37,287 nucleotides of DNA from an uncultured Lachnospiraceae bacterium (lineage in GTDB: Bacteria > Bacillota > Clostridia > Lachnospirales > Lachnospiraceae). This document shows, one piece after another, positions 15,684 to 24,977 of this stretch. The notes under the pieces are model-generated. The model searched no databases and was not told the DNA's origin. It was given only the letters and a program-made list of their open reading frames with translations. Numbering within the stretch: position 1 is the first letter of the stretch; each line of letters begins with the position of its first letter. The translations under genes were made by a program, and so were the position numbers. The stretch spans positions 1 to 37,287 of the forward strand of contig CANDKY010000034.1 of assembly GCA_947385425.1 (NCBI GenBank), written 5' to 3'.

Positions 15684-18600
15684 GTGAGAAGTGTGAAACG
15701 AAAGATGGCTGCGCTGTTGGCAGCGGTGCTTATGGCGTCAGGCATAACGGCAAGTATGCCGGTGGCCGCAGCGGGGAACGCGGCGGATGCAGGAACGGAT
15801 GTGTCTGCCGGGAAGAGTGCAGCGGTGCAGGCAGAACTGGCTGCGGGAGCAGATGCAGTTGCGCAGACAGATGCGGATACCGGTGCAGATATCCATGGGG
15901 AAGCAAAGATTCCGGCAAGAACGGACGAGACGGCAGGGGAAACGTATATTCCGACGGCATCCGGGCAGTTAGATAAGAAACCTGAGGGAACGGATGCCGC
16001 AGGTACGCCGGGTGCAGAAGCGTTGGGTGTTGAAAAAATAGTGGAAGCGCTTTACGCGGAAGTGACGGAGGATAGCCTGGCAGAGCTGGTGGGCCGTGCA
16101 GGGGATGCTTTTGCGGAGACGGAAGCGCCGGAGGGCGCCACGGACGCGGAGGAATATGAAAGGATGCTTTCTTTTATAAAGAAGGAAGTGGAAGATTACC
16201 TGCAGGGTGTTTTGGAAAAGGCGAAGGCAGAATATGCACAGTTAGGGCAGGAAGAGGTTTACCGGGCTGTTTTTGACGGGCTGTGTGAGAAAATAATGGG
16301 CGCTATGAAAGAACTGTACGGTTTGGGAGACGCGTCGGTGATGTCTTTGCTGCCGCTGGAGGAGAAAAAGATTAGTGTTGATCTGACCGGGCTTACACCG
16401 ATAGAATTAACCAGGATCCCTTTTTCACGGATATTTGAAGGGGAGGATATGGCAGGGCTGGATAAGATTGCATATGTATACCATTCTTCGGACTATGAGT
16501 GGTCGGATAGTTATTCGGACGGATATACGGTAGAGGATTATTCGGGATATGCCAATCTAAGCTATGGAACCAGTTATGATTCTTCCTACTATAGCAGCCC
16601 ATGGCTGATGATTCCCGGGGGAGATCAGATGAAAGGGGATGCCATAAGGTATATTGTGAATGTCCGGCATACAGGGGCAAGATCATGGCTGGTACCGACT
16701 ATATATACGCAGGATGCGATGGGGAACCGTGCAGAGAAGACGGTAAGTGAGTACTATTATGCGGATACAAATAGTGATGGCAGCCGATACCTGTGGATTG
16801 ATGTGCCGGCGGACAGCGCACCGTATAATCGTCAGGATTATTATTTGAAACTGGATGTAAATTCCTCTCTTTACGGGGAAGCAGCAGACGGAATGGACAT
16901 AAAGGTTTATGAAGGCAGGTATGTGACAGCAGATGCTGCTATGGCTGCAAATGACATAACCGATCAAATACTTGGCAACATAGATATGGGGCAGCAGGGG
17001 GCGGGTTATATTTTTTCCGGTTCCAAAGAGATTACAATGGTGTCCTTTGATGCGGAGGGGAACGTTACCGGATGCCTTCCGCTGCGAATTGCTTTGAGCA
17101 GAATACGGACGGAAAATTATATTTCAACAGGAAGTTTGTTCCGAAGAGTGGAGGACAGCAGCAGGGAATATGTAACTTATACCACCCAAAGCAGGACGGA
17201 TGCTGATGGTATGGAAACGAAAACATGCCAATTATATGAAGGATATCCTGCAAATGGCAGATATTGGTTTACGATGGATTATTATGTCAATGATTCCTCC
17301 TTAAACAGTGCGGTAACAGCAGCTTATGCCGGACAATATGCCTCCATTGGCGAGGCCGAAAGCGCCGGGGCGGCTGACATCAAAGAAAAGTTATTCGGGA
17401 ACGATTATGAAACGGAAGGGTATGAGGCTGATTACAGCGGCGAGGGTGTTTACTTTTCTGTTTTTGTAGGAGAAGAAGGGGAAGGACAGGAAAAATACCA
17501 CTATTGCATAAAAGCGGAAGAAAGTATTGTACCTAAGCACAGTGGAGTGGGTGTCAGGTTCACCGGATTTCTGGACAGGGATGGAAAAAGGGTGGACTGC
17601 TATATCGTAAAACCGAAGGATGATTCTTATGCAGAGGGTAGTTATCCTATTATGATAGTAGGGGATGACGTTGACCTTACCGGCCTGGCACCGATATTTA
17701 CTACGGATACGGGTGTAAATCTGTATGCGCCCGGCAGCAGTACGCCGGAAAAATCAGGTGAGAGTTATCATGATTTTTCAAACGGGCCGATACATTATAC
17801 AACTTCTGCAGAGGATAAGAATAACGCAAAAAATGTCTGGCTGACAGTGAAAACGGAAGATAACAGCGAAACATCCTACAATTTGTATACAAACAGCCTT
17901 TCCGATGAGGATGCCAATACAAGGGTGGAAAACGGTGTCATCTATTCCAGGCGTGAGGTGATGCTGGAAGCGGAGGATGACGCCCATGATATCATCCTGA
18001 TTAACATGGGGGAGAATGATATCCCCAAATTGTCGGTGGAACTGGTATCCGGTGTGCTGGAACTGGATGAATATTGGACTCTAAACGGGAACCATGATTT
18101 GTCGGCGTTTGCAGGTGTTGCGGATGAGACAAGATACGGGGAACTGGCTAATATGGCAAAAGTCCGTTTAAAGAAAAAAAGCGAAGTGGTTTCCGGTTCG
18201 GAAGTGGAGGGGACTCTTACGGTAAAGGCAGACGGCAAAGTGCTTATGGTCCTGGAATTAACCGGTAGTGCCGGTGCGCCGGTTATTACAACAAAAGAGA
18301 TACCGGAAGCAGTTAAGTATGTTCCTTATGGAACCATGATCCAGAATTCGGGTAAGTACAGAAAAACAGAAGTGCGATATGCGTTAGATTACGGTACTTT
18401 ACCGGAAGGAATGGAAATCAGGAGAAACGGGGAACTTTACGGTGTGCCGAAGGAGGAAGGTACTTTCAGGTTTACCGTGCGGATGGTGAGTACAAATCCG
18501 TATGCAAATGATACCCAAAGCTTTGAACTTGTTGTAAAGGAAAACACGGATGAAAATGTAGATGCATCTACGGATTCCGGATATGATGTGACACAGCGTA

Positions 18601-19511
18601 TCCCCACGGTGGCCATTGGGTCTTCCGGCAGCAGGGTCTTTGTTTCGCAGGGTGTTTTCGGCGAGTTTGCCGATGTTTTCTTAGATGGTGAGAAGCTTGT
18701 GAAGGATGTGGATTATTCGGCGGAATCCGGGAGTACCAGGCTTACGATCAGCAGCCAGACACTGACAAGGGCAAATGAAGCCGGGACGCATACCCTCGGT
18801 GTTGAGTTCCGAACATCGGATGAAAATCTTCTGAAGAAAGCGGCACAGAACTTTGAAGTTGCCAGTGCGGGGACTATTATTGACGATGGAAACCCTGGGA
18901 ATGATAGTCCGGGGGACAATGGTTCGGAGGATGGCAACTTGGGGAACAATGGTTCAGGGAATGACAATCCGGGCAGCAATGATTCCGGAAATGGCGGTTC
19001 GGGAAGCAGTAATTCCGGCGGGGGAAGTACTTCAGGAGGAAATACGGAAGGGAACAGTTCCGGCAGTGCTTCCGCCAATTCCAGCCAGTTCACGGCAAAC
19101 ACCATCGCTGCCCAGGGTACAGCCGGGGCAGAAGCTGTCCGTACGGTGATTTATACCGTTGCGCCGGGGGATACTCTTTCTGCGATTGCCGTGAGATATT
19201 ATGGCAATGCGTCTCTGTGGAGAAGGATCTACGAGGATAACCGGGAGGTCATCACTAACCCGAACCGGGTACGTGCCGGGATGCAGATTAAGCTGTATCT
19301 GGCGAATGTAACGGCGCAGACGGATGAAACAGGGAATACAACGGCAGACACAGCCGGACAGTATACCATCCGCGGCGGCGACAGTTTGTGGAAAATTGCG
19401 CGGACAATGTATGGCCAGGGCGGACAGTGGAGGAGGATTTATGAAGCCAACCGGAATGTGATTCCGGATTCCCTGATTCTCCGTGTCGGACAGGTGATTA
19501 CAATACCATAG
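15684..19511 (+). CDS. large secreted LysM surface protein, copy C (intact)
   Basis: A 1275-aa protein. I chose the GTG at 15684 because AAGGAGGGA lies just upstream and it gives a clean signal peptide (RSVKRKM, a hydrophobic core, then PVAAAG). An Ala/Thr/Asp-rich stretch and a helical region follow, then ~700 residues of beta-rich sequence of no family I recognise. Near residues 875-955 is a putative-Ig segment (LPEGMEIRRNGELYGVP). A Gly/Asn/Ser linker (about 1067-1137) leads to two LysM domains (about 1155-1206 and 1226-1275), each with GD(T/S)L and a W-R-R-I-Y motif. It is probably exported and held on peptidoglycan by LysM. It is the last gene of the kinase operon, 71 bases after it, and a plausible ligand, substrate or client of the kinase/propeller sensor (inference). 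Confidence 0.85.
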   Translation: MRSVKRKMAALLAAVLMASGITASMPVAAAGNAADAGTDVSAGKSAAVQAELAAGADAVAQTDADTGADIHGEAKIPARTDETAGETYIPTASGQLDKKPEGTDAAGTPGAEALGVEKIVEALYAEVTEDSLAELVGRAGDAFAETEAPEGATDAEEYERMLSFIKKEVEDYLQGVLEKAKAEYAQLGQEEVYRAVFDGLCEKIMGAMKELYGLGDASVMSLLPLEEKKISVDLTGLTPIELTRIPFSRIFEGEDMAGLDKIAYVYHSSDYEWSDSYSDGYTVEDYSGYANLSYGTSYDSSYYSSPWLMIPGGDQMKGDAIRYIVNVRHTGARSWLVPTIYTQDAMGNRAEKTVSEYYYADTNSDGSRYLWIDVPADSAPYNRQDYYLKLDVNSSLYGEAADGMDIKVYEGRYVTADAAMAANDITDQILGNIDMGQQGAGYIFSGSKEITMVSFDAEGNVTGCLPLRIALSRIRTENYISTGSLFRRVEDSSREYVTYTTQSRTDADGMETKTCQLYEGYPANGRYWFTMDYYVNDSSLNSAVTAAYAGQYASIGEAESAGAADIKEKLFGNDYETEGYEADYSGEGVYFSVFVGEEGEGQEKYHYCIKAEESIVPKHSGVGVRFTGFLDRDGKRVDCYIVKPKDDSYAEGSYPIMIVGDDVDLTGLAPIFTTDTGVNLYAPGSSTPEKSGESYHDFSNGPIHYTTSAEDKNNAKNVWLTVKTEDNSETSYNLYTNSLSDEDANTRVENGVIYSRREVMLEAEDDAHDIILINMGENDIPKLSVELVSGVLELDEYWTLNGNHDLSAFAGVADETRYGELANMAKVRLKKKSEVVSGSEVEGTLTVKADGKVLMVLELTGSAGAPVITTKEIPEAVKYVPYGTMIQNSGKYRKTEVRYALDYGTLPEGMEIRRNGELYGVPKEEGTFRFTVRMVSTNPYANDTQSFELVVKENTDENVDASTDSGYDVTQRIPTVAIGSSGSRVFVSQGVFGEFADVFLDGEKLVKDVDYSAESGSTRLTISSQTLTRANEAGTHTLGVEFRTSDENLLKKAAQNFEVASAGTIIDDGNPGNDSPGDNGSEDGNLGNNGSGNDNPGSNDSGNGGSGSSNSGGGSTSGGNTEGNSSGSASANSSQFTANTIAAQGTAGAEAVRTVIYTVAPGDTLSAIAVRYYGNASLWRRIYEDNREVITNPNRVRAGMQIKLYLANVTAQTDETGNTTADTAGQYTIRGGDSLWKIARTMYGQGGQWRRIYEANRNVIPDSLILRVGQVITIP

Positions 19512-19559
19512 GCGTTTACGAATGATTTCCGGTATGGAAGTTCTGAAATTTTGATTTGG

Positions 19560-19590
19560 CACGCCCTGCAATGCAGTTTCGCGGGGCGTG
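19560..19590 (+). terminator. hairpin after LysM copy C
   Basis: CACGCCC and GGGCGTG pair around a 17-base loop 48 bases after the stop, followed by TTAAATT. A plausible weak terminator. Confidence 0.5.
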
Positions 19591-19601
19591 TTAAATTATG
19601 T

Positions 19602-19643
19602 GGTCAAGTAGACATACCCCTTACGGGGTATGTCTACTTGACC
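19602..19643. terminator. long perfect hairpin
   Basis: A 19-bp perfect stem (GGTCAAGTAGACATACCCC) with a 4-base loop TTAC. Only TTTAA follows, so it may be a terminator backing up the one before it, or simply a stable RNA end. Confidence 0.5.
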
Positions 19644-19746
19644 TTTAAGTGAAATAACGTTACCATTACATAATCCGTGCCGTTGATTTCTGTCCTGCAT
19701 TGCGTTATTATTCAGATAAGTATTAATAATTGGGAGGCGGGAAAGA

Positions 19747-19946
19747 ATGACATTATTACAGGAAGCATACATGCTCATGCAGAGCCAGCCTGAAAAAAAT
19801 ATCCGGTTGATTATTGAACTTCTCCAGGCCATGTCCACGCGGGAGGGTGCGGCGGCTGAAACATCCTCCGAAACATTCAGACGGACCGGCCTTGCGAGGG
19901 GGCAGTGAATCTGCCGGATGATTTTGACGAAACTTTTGACGCATGA
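19747..19946 (+). pseudogene. frameshifted small antitoxin-like protein
   Basis: From the ATG at 19747 (GGAGGCGG upstream) the frame gives MTLLQEAYMLMQSQPEKNIR and ends at TGA 19906 after TGLARGQ. In the next frame the sequence continues NLPDDFDETFDA and stops at 19944. Small proteins with TGxAxG followed by LPDDFDE occur as antitoxin-like or toxin-antitoxin-linked genes in Firmicutes, from memory. A single-base change near 19906 would explain the break. No toxin gene is next to it. Confidence 0.55.
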
Positions 19947-20347
19947 CCATCTGTTGGAAGGCTACGGCGAAAAATGTGTCAGGACGGTGTGATGTCTCCG
20001 TTCTGACTATCCATATCAAAAGCCGTACGGTTCGGAAAAACACTTCATATGTATCCATTTTGAAATATCCCCTGTAATAGTAATTGCAATCTCCCCAGGA
20101 CTATGTTAAAATTTCTTAAAAGCAAATTTTCTAATACATATTTTCGGAGACGGGCTGCTCCGTATCTGGTTCACATCAATACAGGCACAGGCTTGTTCCA
20201 TTCAGAAAATTCATGCTTTGTATCCACAAATATTTAAGGGGGCGGCTATGTGAGCTGTTTAGTCGGAAAGGCAAAATGTATATTTATATGAGAGAGCGGA
20301 ATTATAGGGAAATTTTGGTACTGGTTTATCCAGGTTAGGAGGAGATC
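19947..20347 (+). promoter_or_regulatory. intergenic region with a candidate promoter at 20084-20112
   Basis: A promoter candidate is TTGCAA (20084-20089), a 17-bp spacer and TAAAAT (20107-20112), with a TG extending the -10. Upstream, GTCAGGACGG and CCGTTCTGAC (19979-20008) form a hairpin. The remaining leader to 20347 shows no gene or known RNA that I recognise. Confidence 0.4.
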
Positions 20348-20806
20348 GTGGATTTAAGGGAGGCAAGGTATTATATGGAACACAGGATGCTTCCGCATTT
20401 GTTTTTTACGGGGCCATCCAGGCTTGTCAGTGTGCTGGCAGTGGGGAAGGGGGAATTCCTGTTTAATATCATGAATGATATATGCGAAAATAACCAGGTG
20501 AAGAATGTATACGCACCGAAGGATTTTGAAGTCAGCATCGGGAAAGCGGAGGAGGGTTTGGGGATAATAAAGCTCCGTATGCCGGAGCCGCTGTGGGAGC
20601 CGCTTTGCTACCGCATTTATCTGATTTTCGATGAGCCGTATAAAAAGCTCGGATATTTTACGGTGGAAAGAGGGGCGGCGGCAGGGGAAGTTTTCCTTTG
20701 CTGCTGGAATACGGAAAGTTCGCATATGTCTTTCGGTACGGAGGAACTGTCGGAAGAGGAAGAGGCGGAAAAGTGTGTCCGGCTGTATAAAGATCCGATG
20801 GGATGA
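20348..20806 (+). CDS. hypothetical protein
   Basis: A 152-aa soluble protein. The start is GTG at 20348 with AGGAGGAGATC upstream. It shows no signal peptide or membrane helix, and the C-terminus is very acidic (TEELSEEEEAEK). I do not recognise the family. It ends 41 bases before the metallo-hydrolase gene and is probably co-transcribed with it, which is the only hint of function. Confidence 0.65.
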   Translation: MDLREARYYMEHRMLPHLFFTGPSRLVSVLAVGKGEFLFNIMNDICENNQVKNVYAPKDFEVSIGKAEEGLGIIKLRMPEPLWEPLCYRIYLIFDEPYKKLGYFTVERGAAAGEVFLCCWNTESSHMSFGTEELSEEEEAEKCVRLYKDPMG

Positions 20807-20847
20807 AAGGGCAAAAGCAAAAAGGGAATGGTTCAGGAGGCAGGATT

Positions 20848-21675
20848 ATGGTAAAATTTCATTCGGAAAAAATTTCAGGACATGTGACAAGGATTTACGG
20901 CCTTGCAGGGGAACAGATGTACCTGGTGGAGGGGACGCAGAAAGCCGCGCTGATAGATACCGGCAGCGGGGCGGGGAGTTTGCGCAGGTTTGTGGAAACG
21001 TTGACGGATAAGCCGCTTGTGGTGCTTTTAACTCACGGGCATGTGGATCATGCCATGGGGGCGCCGGAATTTGATACGGTTTATATGAGTTATGAAGATA
21101 AGTATATTTATGAACAGCATTGCGATATGGAAGTCAGGAAGGGGTATCTTTCGCAGGCTCCTGCTTTTGCCATGGTTGAAGAAGAGGATTATATTCCGGT
21201 AAAATCCGCGGATTCTTTCCTGGATTTAAAGGACGGCGATGTCTTTGCGCTTGGCGGCATATCCATCGAAATTTTTGCCTGCCCGGGGCATACGAGGGGC
21301 AGCGTATGTATGCTGCTCCGGGAGGAACGTGCGCTGCTTACGGGGGATGCCTGCAATACCTTTGTATTCCTGTTTGACGATTATTCCACAGGCGTTGCGA
21401 CCTATGAAAAGAACCTGCGGGATTTGAAAGCAAGGACGGAAGGGAAATATGAACGTATTTATCTGTCCCATGGGCCCGGTATGGAATATCCGCCGGTATT
21501 GCTGGATGAGGTGATTGAGGTTTGCGGGGATATAAGGAACGGCAGGGTGGATGATATGCCGTTTGAATTTATGGGAAGGAAGGCATGTGTTGCAAAAGCG
21601 GCGAAAACAGGCGGTGGCCGTCTGGATGGGAAGTTTGGGAATATTGTATATAATAAGGGACGGATAGAGGAATAA
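20848..21675 (+). CDS. metallo-beta-lactamase-fold hydrolase
   Basis: A 275-aa cytoplasmic protein of the MBL superfamily. The zinc-binding motif THGHVDH occurs about residue 65, followed by CPGHTRGS (about 148), LTGDACNT (about 163) and the late LSHGPG (about 206). This pattern fits glyoxalase II-like or general MBL hydrolases, and the substrate is unknown. The ATG at 20848 is chosen because AGGAGG lies 8 bases upstream. An upstream in-frame ATG at 20803 would overlap the preceding gene and lacks a ribosome binding site. Confidence 0.8.
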   Translation: MVKFHSEKISGHVTRIYGLAGEQMYLVEGTQKAALIDTGSGAGSLRRFVETLTDKPLVVLLTHGHVDHAMGAPEFDTVYMSYEDKYIYEQHCDMEVRKGYLSQAPAFAMVEEEDYIPVKSADSFLDLKDGDVFALGGISIEIFACPGHTRGSVCMLLREERALLTGDACNTFVFLFDDYSTGVATYEKNLRDLKARTEGKYERIYLSHGPGMEYPPVLLDEVIEVCGDIRNGRVDDMPFEFMGRKACVAKAAKTGGGRLDGKFGNIVYNKGRIEE

Positions 21676-22009
21676 CCGCTGTCCAAAACGATGTAAAAAA
21701 GCAAATTGTCTGTGAACAGCAACGTTATGCATATATATTCCGAAAAAAATGCAAAATACGGTAGCGTTTTACCCAATAGGATGTTATTATTAACATAAGG
21801 GAATGGATGGATTTTCGTTTTGGAATGCGGCTGTGTTCCGGGCGGAGGTCTGTTCCTTATATAAAGAGCACTCTCGGAAATTCCCCGGCATTCCTTTTTG
21901 CGGCCGATTTTCTGCCGGAAGCGTCCAAATAACAAGTAGCCGTTTCACAGATCTGTGCACAAGGAGTTCCCGGGAGTACATATAAAATACAAGGAGGGAC
22001 AGGGTTACT
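21676..22009 (+). other. intergenic leader of the GH3 gene
   Basis: AAGGAGGG lies before the GH3 ATG. The stretch is AT-rich near 21690-21800, but no promoter boxes with good spacing stand out. A 60-codon frame at 21803-21985 has no ribosome binding site or recognisable product, so it is not called. Confidence 0.35.
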
Positions 22010-24559
22010 ATGAATAAGATCAGGGTTACATCACCGGAGGTTCAGCCTTTTGAGACGGAGCATACCGGGGCAGTGCGGAAATTGGCGCCGGAATGTATGG
22101 TGCTGCTGAAAAATGACGGGACGCTCCCGCTGCAGGGGACGGGGAAGCTTGCGTTGTACGGAAGCGGCGCCAGGAGGACCATTAAAGGCGGTACGGGTTC
22201 CGGTGATGTGAATGTACGCCACTTTGTAACTGTTGAGGAAGGGCTGAAAAATGCCGGGTTTGAAATCACTACAGGCGCATGGCTGGACGGTTATGACAAA
22301 GTGATGGAGGAGGCGAAAAAAGCGTTTTACGGTGCGCTGCGCAAGGAAGCGGAAGCTGCCGGGGTGACAGGCCCCCAGATGGCGATGTATTCCATGGGAA
22401 GGGCATGCCCGGAACCGGAGTATGATCTTGCATTGGACGGGGAAGGCGGCACGGCGGTTTATGTACTGGCCCGTAATTCAGGGGAAGGTGCAGACCGGAA
22501 ACCGGCGGCAGGGGATATCAATCTGACGGAGACGGAAATACGTGACATCCTGGCATTGAAGGATAAATATGATAAATTTGTCCTTGTCCTGAACGTGGGC
22601 GGTATGATTGATTTAAAACCGGTGGAAGCAGTGGGGACAGTCCTGCTGTTAGGGCAGTTAGGTTCCGCGACAGGGGATGCGCTGGCGGATGTTGTCCTCG
22701 GCAAGGCATATCCTTCCGGCAAGCTGACGATGACATGGGCGCCGATCGGGGACTATGCGTCAACGGAAGGGTTCGGTGATCCCAATGATACATATTATAA
22801 AGAAGGGATCTATGTAGGCTACCGCTATTTCGATACCATTGGTTATACACCGACGTATCCTTTTGGCTATGGCCTTGGTTATACTTCTTTTACCGTAGAA
22901 CCGAAAAGCATGGCGGCGGATGCGGCAAAAGTATCTGTGACCGCGGTGGTTACCAATACGGGAAACGCGGCGGGGAAGGAAGTAGTCCAGGTTTATTATT
23001 CCGCGCCGGCAGGGAAACTGGATAAGCCCTATCAGGAACTGGCAGGATATGCCAAGACGGAGGAATTAGCGCCCGGGGAAAGCCAGGAAGTGACGGTGGT
23101 TTTCGATACGGAATCCATGGCTTCTTACTGTATCAAATGCGCGTCTTACGTGATGGAGGCAGGCACTTATTATATCCGCGTGGGGAACAGCTCCAGGAAT
23201 ACACATATTGCGGGGGCGGTTGTGCTGGATGAGACTAAGGCGGTCGAGAAATTGAAAAATATCTGCGGGGACAGCGGGTTCGAAGACAGGAAGCCGGAAG
23301 GCGCTCCGATTACCTATGACGGGGAAGAGCAGGAAAAGGAAAATGCAAAGACTGTGGAAATCAAGGCGGCCGATTTGGCAGTAAAAGAAGCTGTTTACCA
23401 GGAGGTTCCGGCTGAAATCCCGGCTGGCCCGGCGGTAAAATGGGAAGAAGTGAAGAACGGCACGAAGTCACTGGATGAATTTGTGGCGGGCCTGAATGAC
23501 GATCAGCTTGCTTATCTTTGCATCGGTGCGTACAAAGATGCGGAAGATTTGATGGAAGTGATTGGAAATGCATCCTCGTCTGTGGCAGGAGCGGCAGGGG
23601 AGACGACACATCAGTTGGAAGAACTGGGCACACCGACTTTGGTAATGGCGGACGGGCCTGCGGGCCTGCGCCTTGCGCCGACTTATAAGCTGGTGGCAGG
23701 ATGTGCCAAGGCGACTTCCACCAATTTCGGCAGTGATTTCGCGGCGATGCTGACACCGGAAGAACTGCAGGCAATGGCGGCCAATGCACCGCAGCCTGGT
23801 GAGGAAGAGAAAGCGGCTCCCACAAATTACCAGTACTGCGTGGCGATTCCGATCGGCACGGGGATAGCCCAGTCCTGGAACGACGGGCTGGCAAAACAGT
23901 GCGGCGACCTGGTAGGCAATGAGATGGAAATGTTCGGCACCCATCTTTGGCTTGCACCCGCCATGAATATTTACCGTTCCCCGCTTTGCGGACGCAATTT
24001 CGAATATTATTCCGAAGACCCGCATCTTTCCGGATGCATCGCGGCGGGTATTACGGACGGCGTACAGGCACATGAGGGCTGTGCGACGACGATCAAACAT
24101 TACGCATGCAACAACCAGGAGACGAACCGTTATTTCTCCAACAGCAATGTAGGGGAGAGGGCATTACGTGAAATTTATCTGAAAGGATTTGAGATCTGTG
24201 TGAAGAAATCACAGCCTCATTTTCTCATGACCTCCTACAATCTGATTAACGGCGAACATGCCTGCAGCACAAAGGACATCCAGACATGCACATTGCGTGA
24301 TGAATGGGGCTTTAAGGGTGTTGTCATGACAGACTGGCTGGTGACAGGCGGCATGGGGGCAAGCGGGGAAAAATGGCCCTGCGCATCCTGTGCGGGAAAT
24401 GTAAAAGCAGGCAACGATATTACGATGCCCGGTATCCCTTCCGATAAAGCGGATATTTTAAAGGCGCTTAACGACAAGTCACACCCGTATGCCCTGAGCA
24501 GGGCGGAACTGCAGCTTTCGGCGAAACGTGTGCTTGGCATGATATTGAAACTGGCGTAA
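22010..24559 (+). CDS. glycoside hydrolase family 3 beta-glucosidase, domain-permuted
   Basis: An 849-aa GH3 enzyme that hydrolyses terminal beta-linked sugars. The order is reversed relative to most GH3. The C-terminal alpha/beta domain comes first (ECMVLLKNDGTLPL, about 28-41), then a fibronectin III-like domain (about 295-400). The TIM-barrel catalytic domain is last, with MADGPAGLR (about 545), GRNFEYYSEDP (about 663-673), IKHYACNNQE (about 695) and the nucleophile motif GVVMTDW (about 770). This order is known from Butyrivibrio and Ruminococcus beta-glucosidases. There is no signal peptide, so it acts inside the cell on imported oligosaccharides. No transporter is adjacent. Its stop codon touches the end of a repeat element. 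Confidence 0.9.
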   Translation: MNKIRVTSPEVQPFETEHTGAVRKLAPECMVLLKNDGTLPLQGTGKLALYGSGARRTIKGGTGSGDVNVRHFVTVEEGLKNAGFEITTGAWLDGYDKVMEEAKKAFYGALRKEAEAAGVTGPQMAMYSMGRACPEPEYDLALDGEGGTAVYVLARNSGEGADRKPAAGDINLTETEIRDILALKDKYDKFVLVLNVGGMIDLKPVEAVGTVLLLGQLGSATGDALADVVLGKAYPSGKLTMTWAPIGDYASTEGFGDPNDTYYKEGIYVGYRYFDTIGYTPTYPFGYGLGYTSFTVEPKSMAADAAKVSVTAVVTNTGNAAGKEVVQVYYSAPAGKLDKPYQELAGYAKTEELAPGESQEVTVVFDTESMASYCIKCASYVMEAGTYYIRVGNSSRNTHIAGAVVLDETKAVEKLKNICGDSGFEDRKPEGAPITYDGEEQEKENAKTVEIKAADLAVKEAVYQEVPAEIPAGPAVKWEEVKNGTKSLDEFVAGLNDDQLAYLCIGAYKDAEDLMEVIGNASSSVAGAAGETTHQLEELGTPTLVMADGPAGLRLAPTYKLVAGCAKATSTNFGSDFAAMLTPEELQAMAANAPQPGEEEKAAPTNYQYCVAIPIGTGIAQSWNDGLAKQCGDLVGNEMEMFGTHLWLAPAMNIYRSPLCGRNFEYYSEDPHLSGCIAAGITDGVQAHEGCATTIKHYACNNQETNRYFSNSNVGERALREIYLKGFEICVKKSQPHFLMTSYNLINGEHACSTKDIQTCTLRDEWGFKGVVMTDWLVTGGMGASGEKWPCASCAGNVKAGNDITMPGIPSDKADILKALNDKSHPYALSRAELQLSAKRVLGMILKLA

Positions 24560-24712
24560 GGAACTGTAGGAAAATAAGTGATACAGATTGCGCAGGATAT
24601 TTCTTCGAGTGTACAGGCCAAAAAACGTAGGCGTAGCGGGCTACGTTTTTTGGCCTGTGCAATCGGAGAAATAGACAAGTCAAGATGTGTCACTTATTTT
24701 TCTACAGTTCCT
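24559..24712. mobile_element. MITE-like inverted-repeat element (family 4)
   Basis: A 154-bp element whose ends are inverted repeats over ~27 bp with two mismatches (AGGAACTGTAG, then AAAATAAGTGA). Inside, CAGGCCAAAAAACGTAG (24614-24630) and its exact complement (24641-24657) make a 17-bp stem with poly-A/T flanks that can end transcription on either strand. The last A of the GH3 stop codon is the first base of the element. Similar ends occur at about 9467 and 11320. Confidence 0.7.
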
Positions 24713-24745
24713 AAGGCTGGAAAGCAGACTGGTTTAGATTGGAAC

Positions 24746-24783
24746 ATAAAAAATCATCCTTCCCGGGAAGGATGATTTTTTAT
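24746..24783. terminator. bidirectional terminator between GH3 and ribU
   Basis: A perfect 38-bp palindrome with A and T runs at its ends around a GC core (ATCCTTCCCGGGAAGGAT). It lies between two converging genes and should stop transcription from both sides. Confidence 0.85.
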
Positions 24784-24817
24784 GCTGTCTTCTATTTCTG
24801 TTCCGCCACCTGCCTTA

Positions 24818-24977
24818 GAGCGTGTTTGAAAAATGCTTTCCGGCAGATGTGCGTCACAATTTGTGGGAGATTTGCGCCAAATGAAGGGCGCATAGTGGGC
24901 TATGTAACCTGAATTTGGCGCAAATATCGCGCAAAGTGGGGCGTGCAGATGGTGGGAATGATTTTTCAAACATGCTC
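24818..24977. repeat. family-2 dispersed inverted-repeat element, copy with TA flanks
   Basis: A 160-bp element with ends GAGCGTGTTTGAAAAAT and the near-complement ending ATTTTTCAAACATGCTC. TA stands directly outside each end, which would fit a TA target duplication. Its right end covers the last codons of ribU. Confidence 0.75.

Noticed and set aside
19596-20058. Minus-strand frames opposite the antitoxin-like remnant
   Set aside because: The plus strand has a ribosome binding site and family-like residues. The minus frames have neither.
21803-21985. A 60-aa frame before the GH3 gene
   Set aside because: It has no ribosome binding site, an unusual composition and no recognisable family.
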